A DNA stretch of 64,000 nt from Adiantum capillus-veneris (GCA_014529385.2 CM043961.1:11204478-11268477), one strand, 5' to 3'. Positions 34,804 to 44,900 are shown, counted from the first letter of the stretch. The notes: generated by a model from the sequence alone, not told the origin. Numbers and translations: made by a program.

Positions 34804-34821
34804 ATCCCGGCAATGGAACCA
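34804..34821 (-). promoter_or_regulatory. Primer binding site, tRNA-Glu type
   Basis: On the minus strand TGGTTCCATTGCCGGGAT directly abuts the 5' LTR end. From memory of plant tRNA-Glu, the complement of its 3' end with CCA is TGGTTCCGTTGCCGGGAC, so there are two differences over 18 bases, one of them internal. The other primer sites in this window are of the initiator-Met type. Confidence 0.8.
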
Positions 34822-36307
34822 TGAAACCGGCCCGTAAGGCGGTAGGCGTTGACTTTCACTCGAAATTCTTTACTTTAAACACACACATAGAGCACTTTAC
34901 AAAGGTAACCTGTAACGGGAATTAACACTTAATCACACACACCGCTCGGAAGCTAGAATGCTCCGAGCAGACGCCGATAACCTGTAGGCCCCAAAATTGG
35001 CGCCCCTTTCGGTATTTCTTTATTCTTTAGGAGGGTGAAGTACAAAGAAGAGTCCTGGGAATCCTTTGACCGTATCCCACTAGATACCGCCTGTTTTGGC
35101 CAAATTTCGGCAGCATAACAACCCCAAAACTTGCGCCAAACCAATTACCCTGCTGGAAGTCGCTTCTACTGGCGTATACCCTCTAATTCCTGCCCAAAAA
35201 CAGTAAATTCAGCACGCTATATTTGCTGGTTTTTGCCCTGTTTTCAGCCCCAAACAGTCCCCTAACTGTCCTCTGCCAGTGGGGCACGATTCCCAAAGGT
35301 TCTAGCGTCCATATGGCTGAAAAACGGTAAAATTACAGCGCATACACAGCACTGATTTTGCACCTGTATGGTGAGGTTATGACCCTCACCAGTGCCTGCT
35401 TTGAAGTAGCAGCTAGCTACCCCTGTTCCTGCTCAAGGAGGCTCTTGCCTCAGCACAAAAGCATGAACCCACACAGATGTACATCAGTCAAATGAGGAGC
35501 CCTCTTGTGGGGCATCACATAACTGCACGTAGGGGAGAGAGAGAGAGAGAGCAGTGTGTAGTGTGCAGGGCATCACTCCTAGCACCACACTGTACATGAG
35601 AGGGAAAGGAAGCACTCCATAGCTCTTAATCTGTGACAAAAGCTGAAATGAGGCCTCTCCCAGCTTAAAAATCAGCACCCATTTTTCCGCAAGGGGAAAG
35701 TCCATGAAAAATCGACACTTGGCGCATTTACAAGCATTTGCCCGTTTCGGGTTCGCCGCTTAAAAATATCCTGACCGGTTGCCCAGTTGACTTTGTGGCA
35801 GAGTTATAAAATGTTCCCCTAGTCATACCGGAGGTAATGACGCGAACACATTTCACGGCCCAAAATAGCAGTTCCCTAAATTTTAGGAGATGCTTCCGTT
35901 GGGCTCCCACTGGTCTTCTGACCATCTATCCTCATTGGGACAACATCCAAAAGTGCAATGTGGCCCAACTGTCGGATACTTTCTGTTGGTAGTCCCACCT
36001 TGACTTTACGCCTTAATTGAGTTCACTTCCTAGTATCCACCAACTTGCTAAGTGCAACGGGGGGACCTATATGATCTTGCTCAGAGCCTAGACATCCTCT
36101 TACCATACGAATTCCAGTGTCGACCACTACCCATCTGTGGGTGAAACTACCGTTCACATTGGCCATACAATGTCCGACCGTTCGCTACTTCAAAAAGAGG
36201 GTCTCAAACAAAATAAAACAAAACCCCATTGGAAAGAAATCAACAACCAAGGTTAGCAGTTGCCACATCTTTGTGACATAGTTAACAGTTTCCACGTCCC
36301 CGTGACA
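34822..36307 (-). mobile_element. Chromovirus 5' LTR (1,486 bp)
   Basis: On the minus strand it starts TGTCACGGGGACGTGG at 36,307 and ends GGCCGGTTTCA at 34,822, against the primer site. The segment at 34,987-35,025 is the motif shared with four other LTRs, about 165 bp from the LTR end as in the others, so the central part missing from the 3' LTR looks native. A nested solo LTR at 34,912-35,639 (TGTCACAG...CGTTACA) is the alternative reading. A short GA run lies at 35,537-35,552. Confidence 0.85.
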
Positions 36308-36360
36308 CGCGCACAGGCACATCGCGCATGTGCATTGTAGGAATAATCCACATACACAGA

Positions 36361-36394
36361 AAGAGAGAGAGAGAAGAAAGAAAGAAAGAGAGAT
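36361..36394. repeat. GA/GAAA repeat at the 3' end of LINE-G copy 1
   Basis: AGAGAGAGAGAGAAGAAAGA and similar text sits directly against the LINE-G 3' terminus, between it and the flank of the chromovirus. Confidence 0.9.
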
Positions 36395-36398
36395 TTTT

Positions 36399-36425
36399 AA
36401 CATCTATGTCAGGCCGAAATCGGCC
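36399..36425 (-). other. 3'-terminal hairpin of LINE-G copy 1
   Basis: On the minus strand AGGCCGATTTCGGCCT forms a perfect 7-bp stem with a two-base loop, about 20-30 bases before the GA repeat. The other LINE-G tails have AGGTCATTTTGGCCT or AGGTCAGTGTGGCCT at the same place, which keep most of the pairing. Such hairpins are RT recognition sites in several LINE groups; that role is inferred here. Confidence 0.65.
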
Positions 36426-36616
36426 TATGAGACAAATCAAATGTACATGGTGTGTATGTCATCCGTCTATCGGAAAGACAAATGAAACAAAATTGATACA
36501 AAATTGAACTGAATGTAGGTAGTGGAGTATCTGAGGAGGGATGGAGCTCTATCTCTAGGGGTATATGCATGTCTGTATGCTCAAGGTAGTACAATCATGA
36601 GAATGCATCAAGCTAT

Positions 36617-39600
36617 CTAGCTCCATCCTGTACTAATGGGGGGATGTAAGATGTGGTACATGGGTGGGTCTGGTGCCAAGGCTATCCGGATGAAAGCTGT
36701 CGGGTCGGCCCTCATCTGAGCCACTCGCTCCTCAGTGGCACGGCGCTCCCGAGCTCGAATCTCCTCGATCTGTCGGTGGTGGGAGCTCGCGCCCCTGTAG
36801 CCTGTGACTCGTGGTCGTCGTCTAGCTCGGTTCACCTCCGCCTGTGGGAGTGTCACTCCCCTCTGAGCGTCTGGTGAGAGGGGGGCGGAAATCCTCTGAA
36901 AGAAGTCTGTGAGCTGCGACTGTCTCCCCTCTGTCTGTGTAGCTGTGTGTGGCTGTAGTAGTGTGTCCCGATGGCTCTGTATCTCTAGTAAGAAACGTCC
37001 GAGCTGTCTCTGATCTCGAGATTCCATGATCTCTCGAAGAGTGGGCTGTCCTCTAAATAGGGCCTCATACCTGCCTCTGATCTCAGTGTATGCTCTGCAT
37101 CTACATACAAAGTGCTCCTCACTCTCCACCTCCTCTGTGCAGGCTCTGCAGATTCGCTCCTCCCAGGGAACACCAGTATGTCTCCCGATCTCAATCTCTA
37201 ACCTGTGTGAAGCCACTCTTAGCTGACCAATCGCCACCCGTGAGCTATGTGGCATATATGTGTCCATGTAGCGTGGTCTCTGTATGAACCCCCCAGACAA
37301 TATGGTGAGAAACTGGTCTCTGTAATCTGACATCCTCGTCCCCAAGCTAGGTGCCTCCCAGACTCTCCTAGTGTATAGCTGCCACAGATCCTGTCTCAAT
37401 ACCAAGTTCCTCTCACTGCGAGAGAGGTGAACATATGGTGAGTGGGGGTCGTACTGGAATGGTGGTAGGCTCTCCATGTCAAGACTGTGTCCCTCAAACC
37501 ATGCTCTGACCTGTGAGTACCATGCTCTCTCATGCCCATTCTCTGATAGCTGTATAGCTGCCTCAAATGCTCTACGGGTAAGTCTGTCAGGAGGTAGCTC
37601 TCTCATCCTCTGGATGAAGCAAACTGTTTGGAATAGTGCCTCTACAACCATAGGTGGTGTGGCGAGCTCGGCTCTAATAATGTCATGTGGCACTGTCTTC
37701 TTGCTGCGGAGCAAGCGTGAGATCATATATACCTGTGGTCTCTCAAGCTGTGTCCACTGGTCAGCTGTCAATCCTGGTGCCCATACTGCCGCCGAGTACA
37801 TCAAGGCCGGGGTGACTAAGGTGTCGAAAAGCCACCCCTTCGTGCGGGGCTCCTGAAAATGTGCCTGGTGGCATCTCCGCTCTAGCATGGCCAGAGCTGC
37901 ATATCCTCGGGTGAGCCTGTCAACAGCAGCCTGCCTCATAGTGAAGGGTCCTGGTAGGCTGGTAAATGTGATGCCAAGGTAGACATAGGAGGTGACTACA
38001 TCAACCTGTCCTCCTGCTGCTGTGAAGGTGGCGGCGCTCCTCACTGCACTGGATGTATGAAAGATCATAACCTTGGTTTTGCCAAGGTTCACAGTCAACC
38101 CCCTGTGTGTGCTGAATTCGTCCAAGGCCTCAAGATGGCGTTGCAAGCCCTCGGGTGACTCTGAAATCAACACAATATCATCAGTATATAACATGATGTG
38201 GACCGGAGTACCTGCCAAGTCGCTCCCCTCTCCCCCTGCTCGCAGTATGTAGTCGGAGATCTCGTCGATGTATAGCCCAAAGAGTGTCGGGGAGAGTGGG
38301 CATCCTTGCTTAACACCAATGGTGCTAGCAATGGTCTCTGAAAAACCGCCTGGGCAACGAACCCGACCCGTCACCCTCTCATAGAGAGCATGTATGGCCC
38401 AAATCATCTCTGTTGGTACCCCAATGCTGTGAAGGCGCTGGAAGAGTCTCTCGCGTGGGACTGTGTCAAAGGCCTTGCGGAAGTCCACAAAGCAACAGTA
38501 AAGCCTCTTCTTCCGCGCCTTTGCCCCATCAATGAGGCAGCGCAGAACGAAGATGTGGTCAATGGTGGAGAAAGCTCGTCTGAAACCTGCCTGGCCTGGA
38601 GCTCGTAAACCCTCGATCTCTGCGTTTCAGCTGAGCTGTGCCTCAAGTACTGCTCCATATAGCTTGGCCATCGTGTGGCCAATCATGATAGTCCTGTAGT
38701 TCCCTGGGTCCAGGGTGTCGCCAGATTTGTGGATAGGCACTATGGTGTGCTGTGTCCACTCCTCTGGGAAGCCCTCCCCTATAGCCCGGTTGAAGACATG
38801 TGCAATCAACGGGGCTATAGTGGAGGCCGCATAAATGATGTGCTCACTCTGTAATCCAGTATGGTCAGCTGATCGTCTGTGCTGCATGCGGCATATGGCC
38901 CTCTCTACCATCTCTGCTGTAAAGAAGGAGGAGCACGTGGGGCGTGGCTCGTGTGGTTGTGGGATAGGAGGCTGCCCTGGCACTTCATAAAGTCGCTCTG
39001 CATAATCATGCCATATCTGTGGATCCTCAATAGCTGTAGTCGGACGTGGCTCGCGCAGGGTGCGCCATGCCGTCGCGCTATCCATGCTCATGAATAGGCG
39101 GTATAGCTCAAGCTCCTGTGCCTCTTCGAATGCTCGCCGCTTTTGGCGTGTCAGCGTCTTCATATGCCGTCTGGCCTCTCTCTCTGTGATCTCTCCTAAG
39201 GCTCGCCGTGCACGGAGGCGTCGGTATAGCTCTCTGCACTCATCATCATACCAGCGGTTCTGAGGCATAGTCCCGGGGGGGGGAGTGCGTCCTGTGTGAG
39301 TGGTGTGTGGAAAAGAGCTAATAGCTGAAGTGTGGAGAACGGAAGAGATATGTGATGTGAGAACTGAGAGTGGTGTGGATGGGTGGAGGAGACATAGGCC
39401 ATGTTCGACCTTGGCCAAGTAAATAGAGGCTAGCTCATGTGTGAAATGGATGGTGGTGTGTGGAGTGTGTGTTGTGGAGCTGTGTGGGATGGTATCTCCG
39501 GTGATGGAGAAAGAGAGGTATGTGTGGTCGGCTCCGATGGGTATGGGTGGAATGGTGAAGGATGTGATAAGGTGTGTAGCCTCCCTGGGTCCCAGAATAT

Positions 39601-40336
39601 AGTCGACTGTACTCCCCCCTCCTTCTGCAACTCCATGTGGCATACAAGTCAGGCCCCCTGAGGTGGGCCACTGGACCATCCCGTTATAAATAACGAGACG
39701 GTGCTGGGAGCCAAGTCGAAGTAGATGTCGTCCGTAGGCTGTGACTGGAGCTCTGTCTGCTGTATCTCTCATAGTAGCCTCCTCATCTAGAGTGTGTAGT
39801 GCCTCTGGGTCCTCATGGTCATATGTCTCACACTGCTCACTACGCGTACGAGCATTGAAGTCTCCCATAAGGAAGACTTCACCTAGTGTGGAGTACTCCA
39901 TAATCTCCTCCGTGAGGCATGCGTACGGTGACTCCTGCTCAATAGGGGCGAATCTGGAGCCTGTGGGAGCAAAGTAGCAAAGGGCAATGTAGACGATCCT
40001 GTCTCGTGAGAGCTCGAGGCGAATCCACATGTAGCGGGCCTGTGGGTCCCGGGCAACAATCTGTAGTCTGCTGTGAAGCCCCTGTCTAAAGAGTATGGCC
40101 ACTCCTCCTGAGCCGCGAGTGGTGTGCTGGCGCATACATCCTCGATGTAGAGACTCCCACTGGAATCCATGTATCCGTGGTAACCCTCTCTCCGGGCTCT
40201 CGTGTGTCTCTGTAAGTAGAATGATGTCTCGACCTCTCATCACCTCCTCAAGTCTCTCTGGGTGTGTCCATAGGTCTCCATTGCAATTCCAAACCGTGAC
40301 ATGAATCTCCTCGTGTGTCCCACAGACCGCGAGTCC
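36617..40336 (-). pseudogene. LINE-G copy 1 ORF2: endonuclease-RT, one internal stop
   Basis: The frame starts right after the ORF1 TAG and is open to 36,617 except for TGA at 38,627-38,629. The endonuclease begins with TVWNCNGDLW and has ILLTETHES and FLMGDFNARTRS. The RT has TIVPIHKSGDTLDPGNYR, APGQAGFRRAFST, CCFVDFRKAFDTVPRERL, GVKQGCPLSPTLFGLYIDE and LYTDDIVLIS. The catalytic box is YTDD, not the YADD of copies 2 and 3. A C-terminal CRACTEEVESEEHFVCRC finger lies near 37,110-37,160. Copy 2 has an R codon where the TGA stands, so CGA to TGA explains it. No ATG lies between the TAG and the endonuclease start. Confidence 0.9.
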
Positions 40337-41260
40337 CTATGCGATGGTCTTGCCATCAATGATAACCCTACCATCTCGATATACTGCCTTCTTCCCTTCT
40401 TTGCGGGCTTGGTGGACTCGAGGCATGCACACGCGACGGTGATCTTGTTGCATCTTTGTGAGGTCATCATCAAGATAAATCGGGGGGCCTTCTATCCCTC
40501 TCAAGATGACCCTCTTTCGGAGGAAGGAAGTTCGAGACTCCTCGGAGGCGAATTGGAGGATGAGAGCTCTTTTCTTTGGATCTTTGCCGGCTCTCCAAAC
40601 TTTGGAGAAAGGGATCTCTTCTTCCTTGTATCCCACTTTCTTGCATAAAGCTTTCCCATCGCTTTCGGGTGTAGACCCTTCTTCTTCTTTGATGCCGGTC
40701 ACTCGCACATTGAGACGGCGAGCTTGTCGCATCTTCTCCTCTTCGATGGTTGTGTGTACGATGAGTACCTCATCTTTTTGGGCTTCCTCTCTTGCTACCT
40801 TCTTGATGTTCTTTTTGACCACTTCGACCCATCCTTCTTTGGTGGCCTCTAATTTGTCCTCAATGCTTGCGGTGAGGGCTTTGGTGATCTCCTCCTTGAG
40901 GGCTTCCTTAGCCTCCCCTTTAATCTCTCCTTCCTCGGGGGTGAGGGATGTGATGGAAGCATGAAGGAGATCGATTTGTGCCTTCATCTCTTCTTGCTCT
41001 TTCCTCCATCTCTCCCTCTCCTTCTCGTTCTCCCGTTCCCTTCTCTCCTTCTCCTCTTTGAGATTTTGGATTTCCGCTCTCATGTCCTCCTTCTCTTCGT
41101 TCCATAGCTTGATGAAGGTGGCTTTCTCCTCCTTCCATATCTCTCTCTCCATCCGCCATTCTTTCATGTCCTTCTCCAATTGTGCAAGCCTCTTGTTCGT
41201 GAGCATGAAGGACGTTGTCTTCGTTGTCGGTGTCGGCGTCTTGATGATGGGGGAAGACAT
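40337..41260 (-). CDS. LINE-G copy 1 ORF1p: coiled-coil, RRM-like and C-terminal domain protein
   Basis: The ATG at 41,260 gives 307 residues ending at TAG 40,337-40,339. Residues about 25-115 are a long charged coiled coil (RLAQLEKDMKEWRMER, KEEKERRERENEKERERW). Residues about 190-260 are RRM-like (LNVRVTGIKEEEG, FSKVWRAG, RALILQFASEESRTSFLRKR). The end (IYLDDDLTKMQQDHRR, QARKEGKKAVYRDGRVI) resembles the C-terminal domain of animal L1 ORF1p. That protein is a trimeric RNA-binding chaperone, and the same role is inferred here. Plant L1 ORF1p usually has a zinc knuckle, which is absent. The open frame upstream of the ATG is low-complexity leader. Confidence 0.82.
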   Translation of the reverse strand: MSSPIIKTPTPTTKTTSFMLTNKRLAQLEKDMKEWRMEREIWKEEKATFIKLWNEEKEDMRAEIQNLKEEKERRERENEKERERWRKEQEEMKAQIDLLHASITSLTPEEGEIKGEAKEALKEEITKALTASIEDKLEATKEGWVEVVKKNIKKVAREEAQKDEVLIVHTTIEEEKMRQARRLNVRVTGIKEEEGSTPESDGKALCKKVGYKEEEIPFSKVWRAGKDPKKRALILQFASEESRTSFLRKRVILRGIEGPPIYLDDDLTKMQQDHRRVCMPRVHQARKEGKKAVYRDGRVIIDGKTIA

Positions 41261-41332
41261 GGTTGTCTTCGTAGCTACCCTCTCTTCATATTGTGAAGAA
41301 GAGGGGAGAAGGGGAAGAGAACACTCAGCGTG

Positions 41333-41379
41333 TGTGTATGTGTGTGTGTGTGTAGTGTGTGTGTGGGTATGTATCCGTA

Positions 41380-41414
<35 letters not shown>
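41333..41414. repeat. (GT)n/(GA)n tract in the LINE-G leader
   Basis: Irregular GT repeats pass into GA just upstream of ORF1. On the element's own strand this is a CT then CA run in the leader, about 75-155 bp before the ORF1 start. Confidence 0.9.
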
Positions 41415-41523
41415 TGGCTGCGGGTACGGCAATAAACAAGACGGTCAGAGAGCAGGGGGCAGCGGGCAGGGGATGGGGATGGGGTGGGTGTGTTCAGTGG
41501 ATGGGCTGGTCGTCTTGGCGTGC

Positions 41524-41665
41524 AGGGAGCAGTGCACAGGGGGGGGGCAGCGCGCAGGAGGGAGCAGCGCACAGGGGTGGGGCAGCGCGCAGGGGAGGCA
41601 GCGCGCAGGGAGCAGCGCACAGGGGTGGGGCAGCGCGCAGGGGAGGCAGCGCGCAGGAGAGAAAA
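41524..41665 (-). repeat. 48-bp GC-rich tandem repeats in the LINE-G leader
   Basis: The unit CAGCGCGCAGGGGAGGCAGC plus GCGCAGGGAGCAGCGCACAG with GGGTGGGG is repeated about two and a half times, at 41,548-41,583 (partial), 41,584-41,631 and 41,632-41,665. Tandem leader monomers act as promoters in some other LINE families; here that is only a possibility. Confidence 0.85.
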
Positions 41666-41692
41666 GGAGAGTGACAAGTGCAATGCGTACGT

Positions 41693-41693
<1 letters not shown>

Positions 41694-41752
<59 letters not shown>
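41694..41752. repeat. (GA)n microsatellite at the 5' end of LINE-G copy 1
   Basis: About 58 bp of pure GA separates the LINE-G leader from GRDP intron 8 sequence, which begins at 41,753 and reaches the exon 8 donor at 41,801. Confidence 0.97.
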
Positions 41753-41755
<3 letters not shown>

Positions 41756-41801
41756 AAATGGCCAGATCACAGTCCATTACAAATCTTGCATAGACACTTA
41801 C

Positions 41802-41965
41802 CACACCCAGACGATTTCCTTTGAGTGAGAAACGCAAGTGTCGCTCCCATTCAAGGTTCTCTATTGGCATCTGAATTGTGAGTGTCTCTCCTGTGGAAAA
41901 TGACCACTTCATTTTGTATTGCTCTCGCTCGTCATCTAAAGGTGTGGCAGTGGCAAGAACTTGCT
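41802..41965 (-). CDS. GRDP-like: GRDP exon 8 (last exon seen)
   Basis: After the acceptor CTGTACAG it reads QVLATATPLDDEREQYKMKW and SFSTGETLTIQMPIENLEWE and ends at a strong donor GTAAGT. Intron 8 then runs into GA repeats and LINE-G copy 1 within 50 bp. Family members continue for further exons, none of which I could find in 1-41,801. Confidence 0.88.
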
Positions 41966-44900
41966 CTGTACAGATATCATTACATATTTCAGAAACCAGA
42001 AAGGCCCTTTGTTTCCACATCCAAAATAAATGTATGCCTTAATGGACTACCAACCTGGAGCTATCCCTGTCGAACCAGATATATAATTCCATCCTCCTCC
42101 ATGGATATGAATTATTCTTTCATTCCAGTCAACCCCAACCGGACCCTCTATTTTGCGTCTCCAAACGCCCGTAGCAAACCTGATTTTCCCAAAAATGATG
42201 TTTAACACTGAGACATTACCTTAAAAGATACATACACAATGTACTTGAAAAAAGCAGCTGAAATTTTATAATAAAGGCAAGAATCGGAAAATTCATGAGA
42301 TGCTACACTTTCAACCAGTTGTCATACATATGCATTAGCAGACAAGCATGCAACACATACAAAGGTGATCATGCTTGCACAACTGCATTTTTTCCCATTT
42401 TCTGTTCTAGTTGCACATGTCAGGAAATTTTTTTCATCTAAGGTAATTGACTCCATAAATTTCAGTGCTGATGCGATTATCAATACAGGCTCGACTTAGC
42501 ACGTAAAAAATCATTGATCTTCAAGCCAATCATTAGGTCCTGTTTGGTAGTCCTGATCATAATCAATACACTAGGGTGATTGATGCAGAATGGTTTTACG
42601 GTTGCCAAGTGAGAGCTCTTGACCTAACAACCTTATTGATGATGCATTTTAAGACACTAAGTTACAAATAATCTGTTAGAAAACCACAGTAGTAGAAAGA
42701 TGTGCGCCTATTTTTGGACCAAGCCCTGTTGATTTTGGAATGAAGAAAAATGTGAAAGCTGATCACTTTACTAAAACCTTCGAATCTCAACAATTTTGAT
42801 TATGCAACTTTCCATGTACTTAATAATTTGGAATAAATCAAATGATGCAGCAACAGAGCCACATGGTACTGATAACTCAAAGTGTATGCTGGTCATGATT
42901 ACTGGGTATCAAGGTCGTTCAACTCCTTCAAAGAAGGCCAAACATTGAAGCTGTTTGGGAAAGCCTTGCAAGACTTGCATGCTCCACCAGCCTTCTTGAG
43001 ATGCGAATGCTTTTTTCCGCATCGATCCTTATCGCTCTCTTATGTAAAGGTCCAAGATACTACTAAAGGAAGCTGACAACTGCTTCAAGCTCTTTTTTAT
43101 GGCTAACGTTATCAAAACTCTTTACCAGTCCTAAATACTTGAGCATTCATGAGTTGTAATAGCAGCTTAATAAGAATTGTGTATGTGAAGCCATGCATGT
43201 ATTTTTAGACACATGTAGATGTTCCCGAACTAGTCCAGAAGAATTTTTGAAGACAGAACAATGAATTATTCAAACTTCATAGGGGTTAACAAAGTATAAT
43301 CTTCTTAACCCTATTGGACAACAAAGGACTGTGATCATACCGCATACGAATTATGAAACACTCTCTTCCAGCGTGATCCAGGACGGTTCGAGTAATCCAA
43401 CGTCCCTCTTGTGGTTCGTTTTTGTTTAGTCTCAGCACCTTTTTTGAAATCATGGCACCAGTATTATCTGTGACTCGATCCAGCAATGCCTTAAGTAAAT
43501 ATGGCGCTTGAACTGGAGGTGTGATTGAAGTTAAAACAACCAATGTGTCTGAAACATGGCTTGATTTTTTCATTGTAAGAGACTTTGCACTTTCAAGGAG
43601 CGGCTCTTTCTCCAGCTCATTCCAACTTACGGTAACTTGGCCTAGCACCTTTTTAGAGAAGATAGGGGCTACAAGGCAAGCTGAGACATTGGCTATAAGA
43701 TCTACCACAATGCCCTTTGTACTAGCCTCGCATTGCATAGACCATAGCTTATGCCATACTGTGTCATGTCTGTATTTTTCAACTGAAACATGATGTTTGA
43801 AATTCCTGCATGCATCCACCATTTGCATGCGCAAAAACAATTGATCTGCTCTCTTTTGTGACTGTTCCCTCCTTGCTGCACTTTTGATGTGGACACAAAC
43901 CTATTGAACAGCAGTTACGTAGTCCACATGTTAGCTACAAGTAGTAGCAAAGGCAAGCACCATTTTGATTCACTAGCCTAGTTACAAATTTGACCTAGTA
44001 GCCTTACAAAGTAAGGTTATTTCTTAATATTAGTAGGTCACATAGATTCCTACACAAACATTCACGTCACTTCAAGAAGACAATCTAATGGTGTTATTCT
44101 AAAGAGGACAAGTGAATACTATATATCTCATCCACTGAAAGCAAAATAATCAGTCCTCAAATGAGCTAAATTTCTCCATATAGCAGATGAATAGACGAGA
44201 AGAAAGGTTACCAATTTTTCCAATATAAATTCATGAACAGAAAAATTATCTACCTCTAATACATATCTGGGTTGTAGAAATCCATGCCTAGCATTTAAAT
44301 CAAAGCTTTGATGATGCCAGTTAATTGTTAAGGGAATCCTCTTCAGCAAGGGGTCCAAAGGCATAGTTTCATCAACATTGCTAACCTCAGACCAAACTGC
44401 ACCTGCCCTCTCATATGGACGCCCAAAAAGGAGTTCCCATGTTCTTGATGTTTGCTCAAAATCTTGCCGTGTGGTGTTGCTTAGCTGCTGCTGAATGGCA
44501 GATTCATCATCACTTCGGTTTCCAAGAAACAATTGTGTATCATGTACATAACCTGCAGGAGCAGTCTGCATGGGCAAGGTTATATCAAGTAGCAAACAGC
44601 TGAAGCAAAATCTTTCTTATATGGAGATAACTCGTAAAAAATCACCTGATGACACTTCCACATAAGTTGTATGTCACAAGTGGGTATGCAAGCTGTTCTC
44701 CCTTCTACCCTTCGCAGCATGTGCAAAAAACAAATATATCTTTCTTTTGCAACAGTTAAAAACTTATCCTGTTGCAAGTATTGCTGAGACACCTAGAAAC
44801 AATCTGAAATTGCATGATCAGAAACAACAAAGAAAAAATATAAAATTACAAAGTAAAAGATGTCTTCGGACACTAAAGTACACGTCTAAGTAGAAACCTG

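Larger units (their letters stand above)
28588..36307 (-). mobile_element. Complete Ty3/gypsy chromovirus with both LTRs, inactive
   Basis: On the minus strand the order is 5' LTR, tRNA-Glu primer site, gag, CCHC knuckle, protease, RT, RNase H, integrase, chromodomain, polypurine tract and 3' LTR, the canonical chromovirus order. Flanking 5-bp duplications are CGCGC at 36,308-36,312 and CGTGC at 28,583-28,587, one transition apart. The aligned LTR parts differ at about 20 positions in about 670 bp by eye, mostly transitions. Two stops in gag and three frameshifts in pol inactivate it. It lies about 55-85 bp from the 3' end of LINE-G copy 1. Confidence 0.93.
36393..41693 (-). mobile_element. 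LINE-G copy 1: nearly intact non-LTR retrotransposon
   Basis: On the minus strand it has a 5' leader with GC-rich 48-bp repeats and a CT/CA tract, ORF1 (41,260-40,337), ORF2 in the same frame (to 36,617), a 3' untranslated region of about 220 bp with a terminal hairpin, and GA/TC repeats at both ends. Only a TAG between the ORFs and one TGA inside the RT interrupt a frame of 1,548 codons. It lies in intron 8 of the GRDP gene, in the same orientation as the gene, 50 bp beyond the exon 8 donor. Confidence 0.92.

Noticed and set aside
34912..35639. A nested solo LTR in the chromovirus 5' LTR as the preferred reading
   Set aside because: It has TG...CA ends, but no target duplication, and the shared motif lies at the normal distance from the end of the long LTR; kept only as an alternative.
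38390..40304. Several plus-strand frames of 67-95 codons opposite LINE-G ORF2
   Set aside because: They are shadows of the long minus-strand frame and show no similarity of their own.
40337..41770. Start of LINE-G ORF1 at 41,770 with an extended N-terminus
   Set aside because: The extra 170 residues are translations of GA/CT runs and GC-rich leader repeats; the ATG at 41,260 starts the coiled-coil protein.
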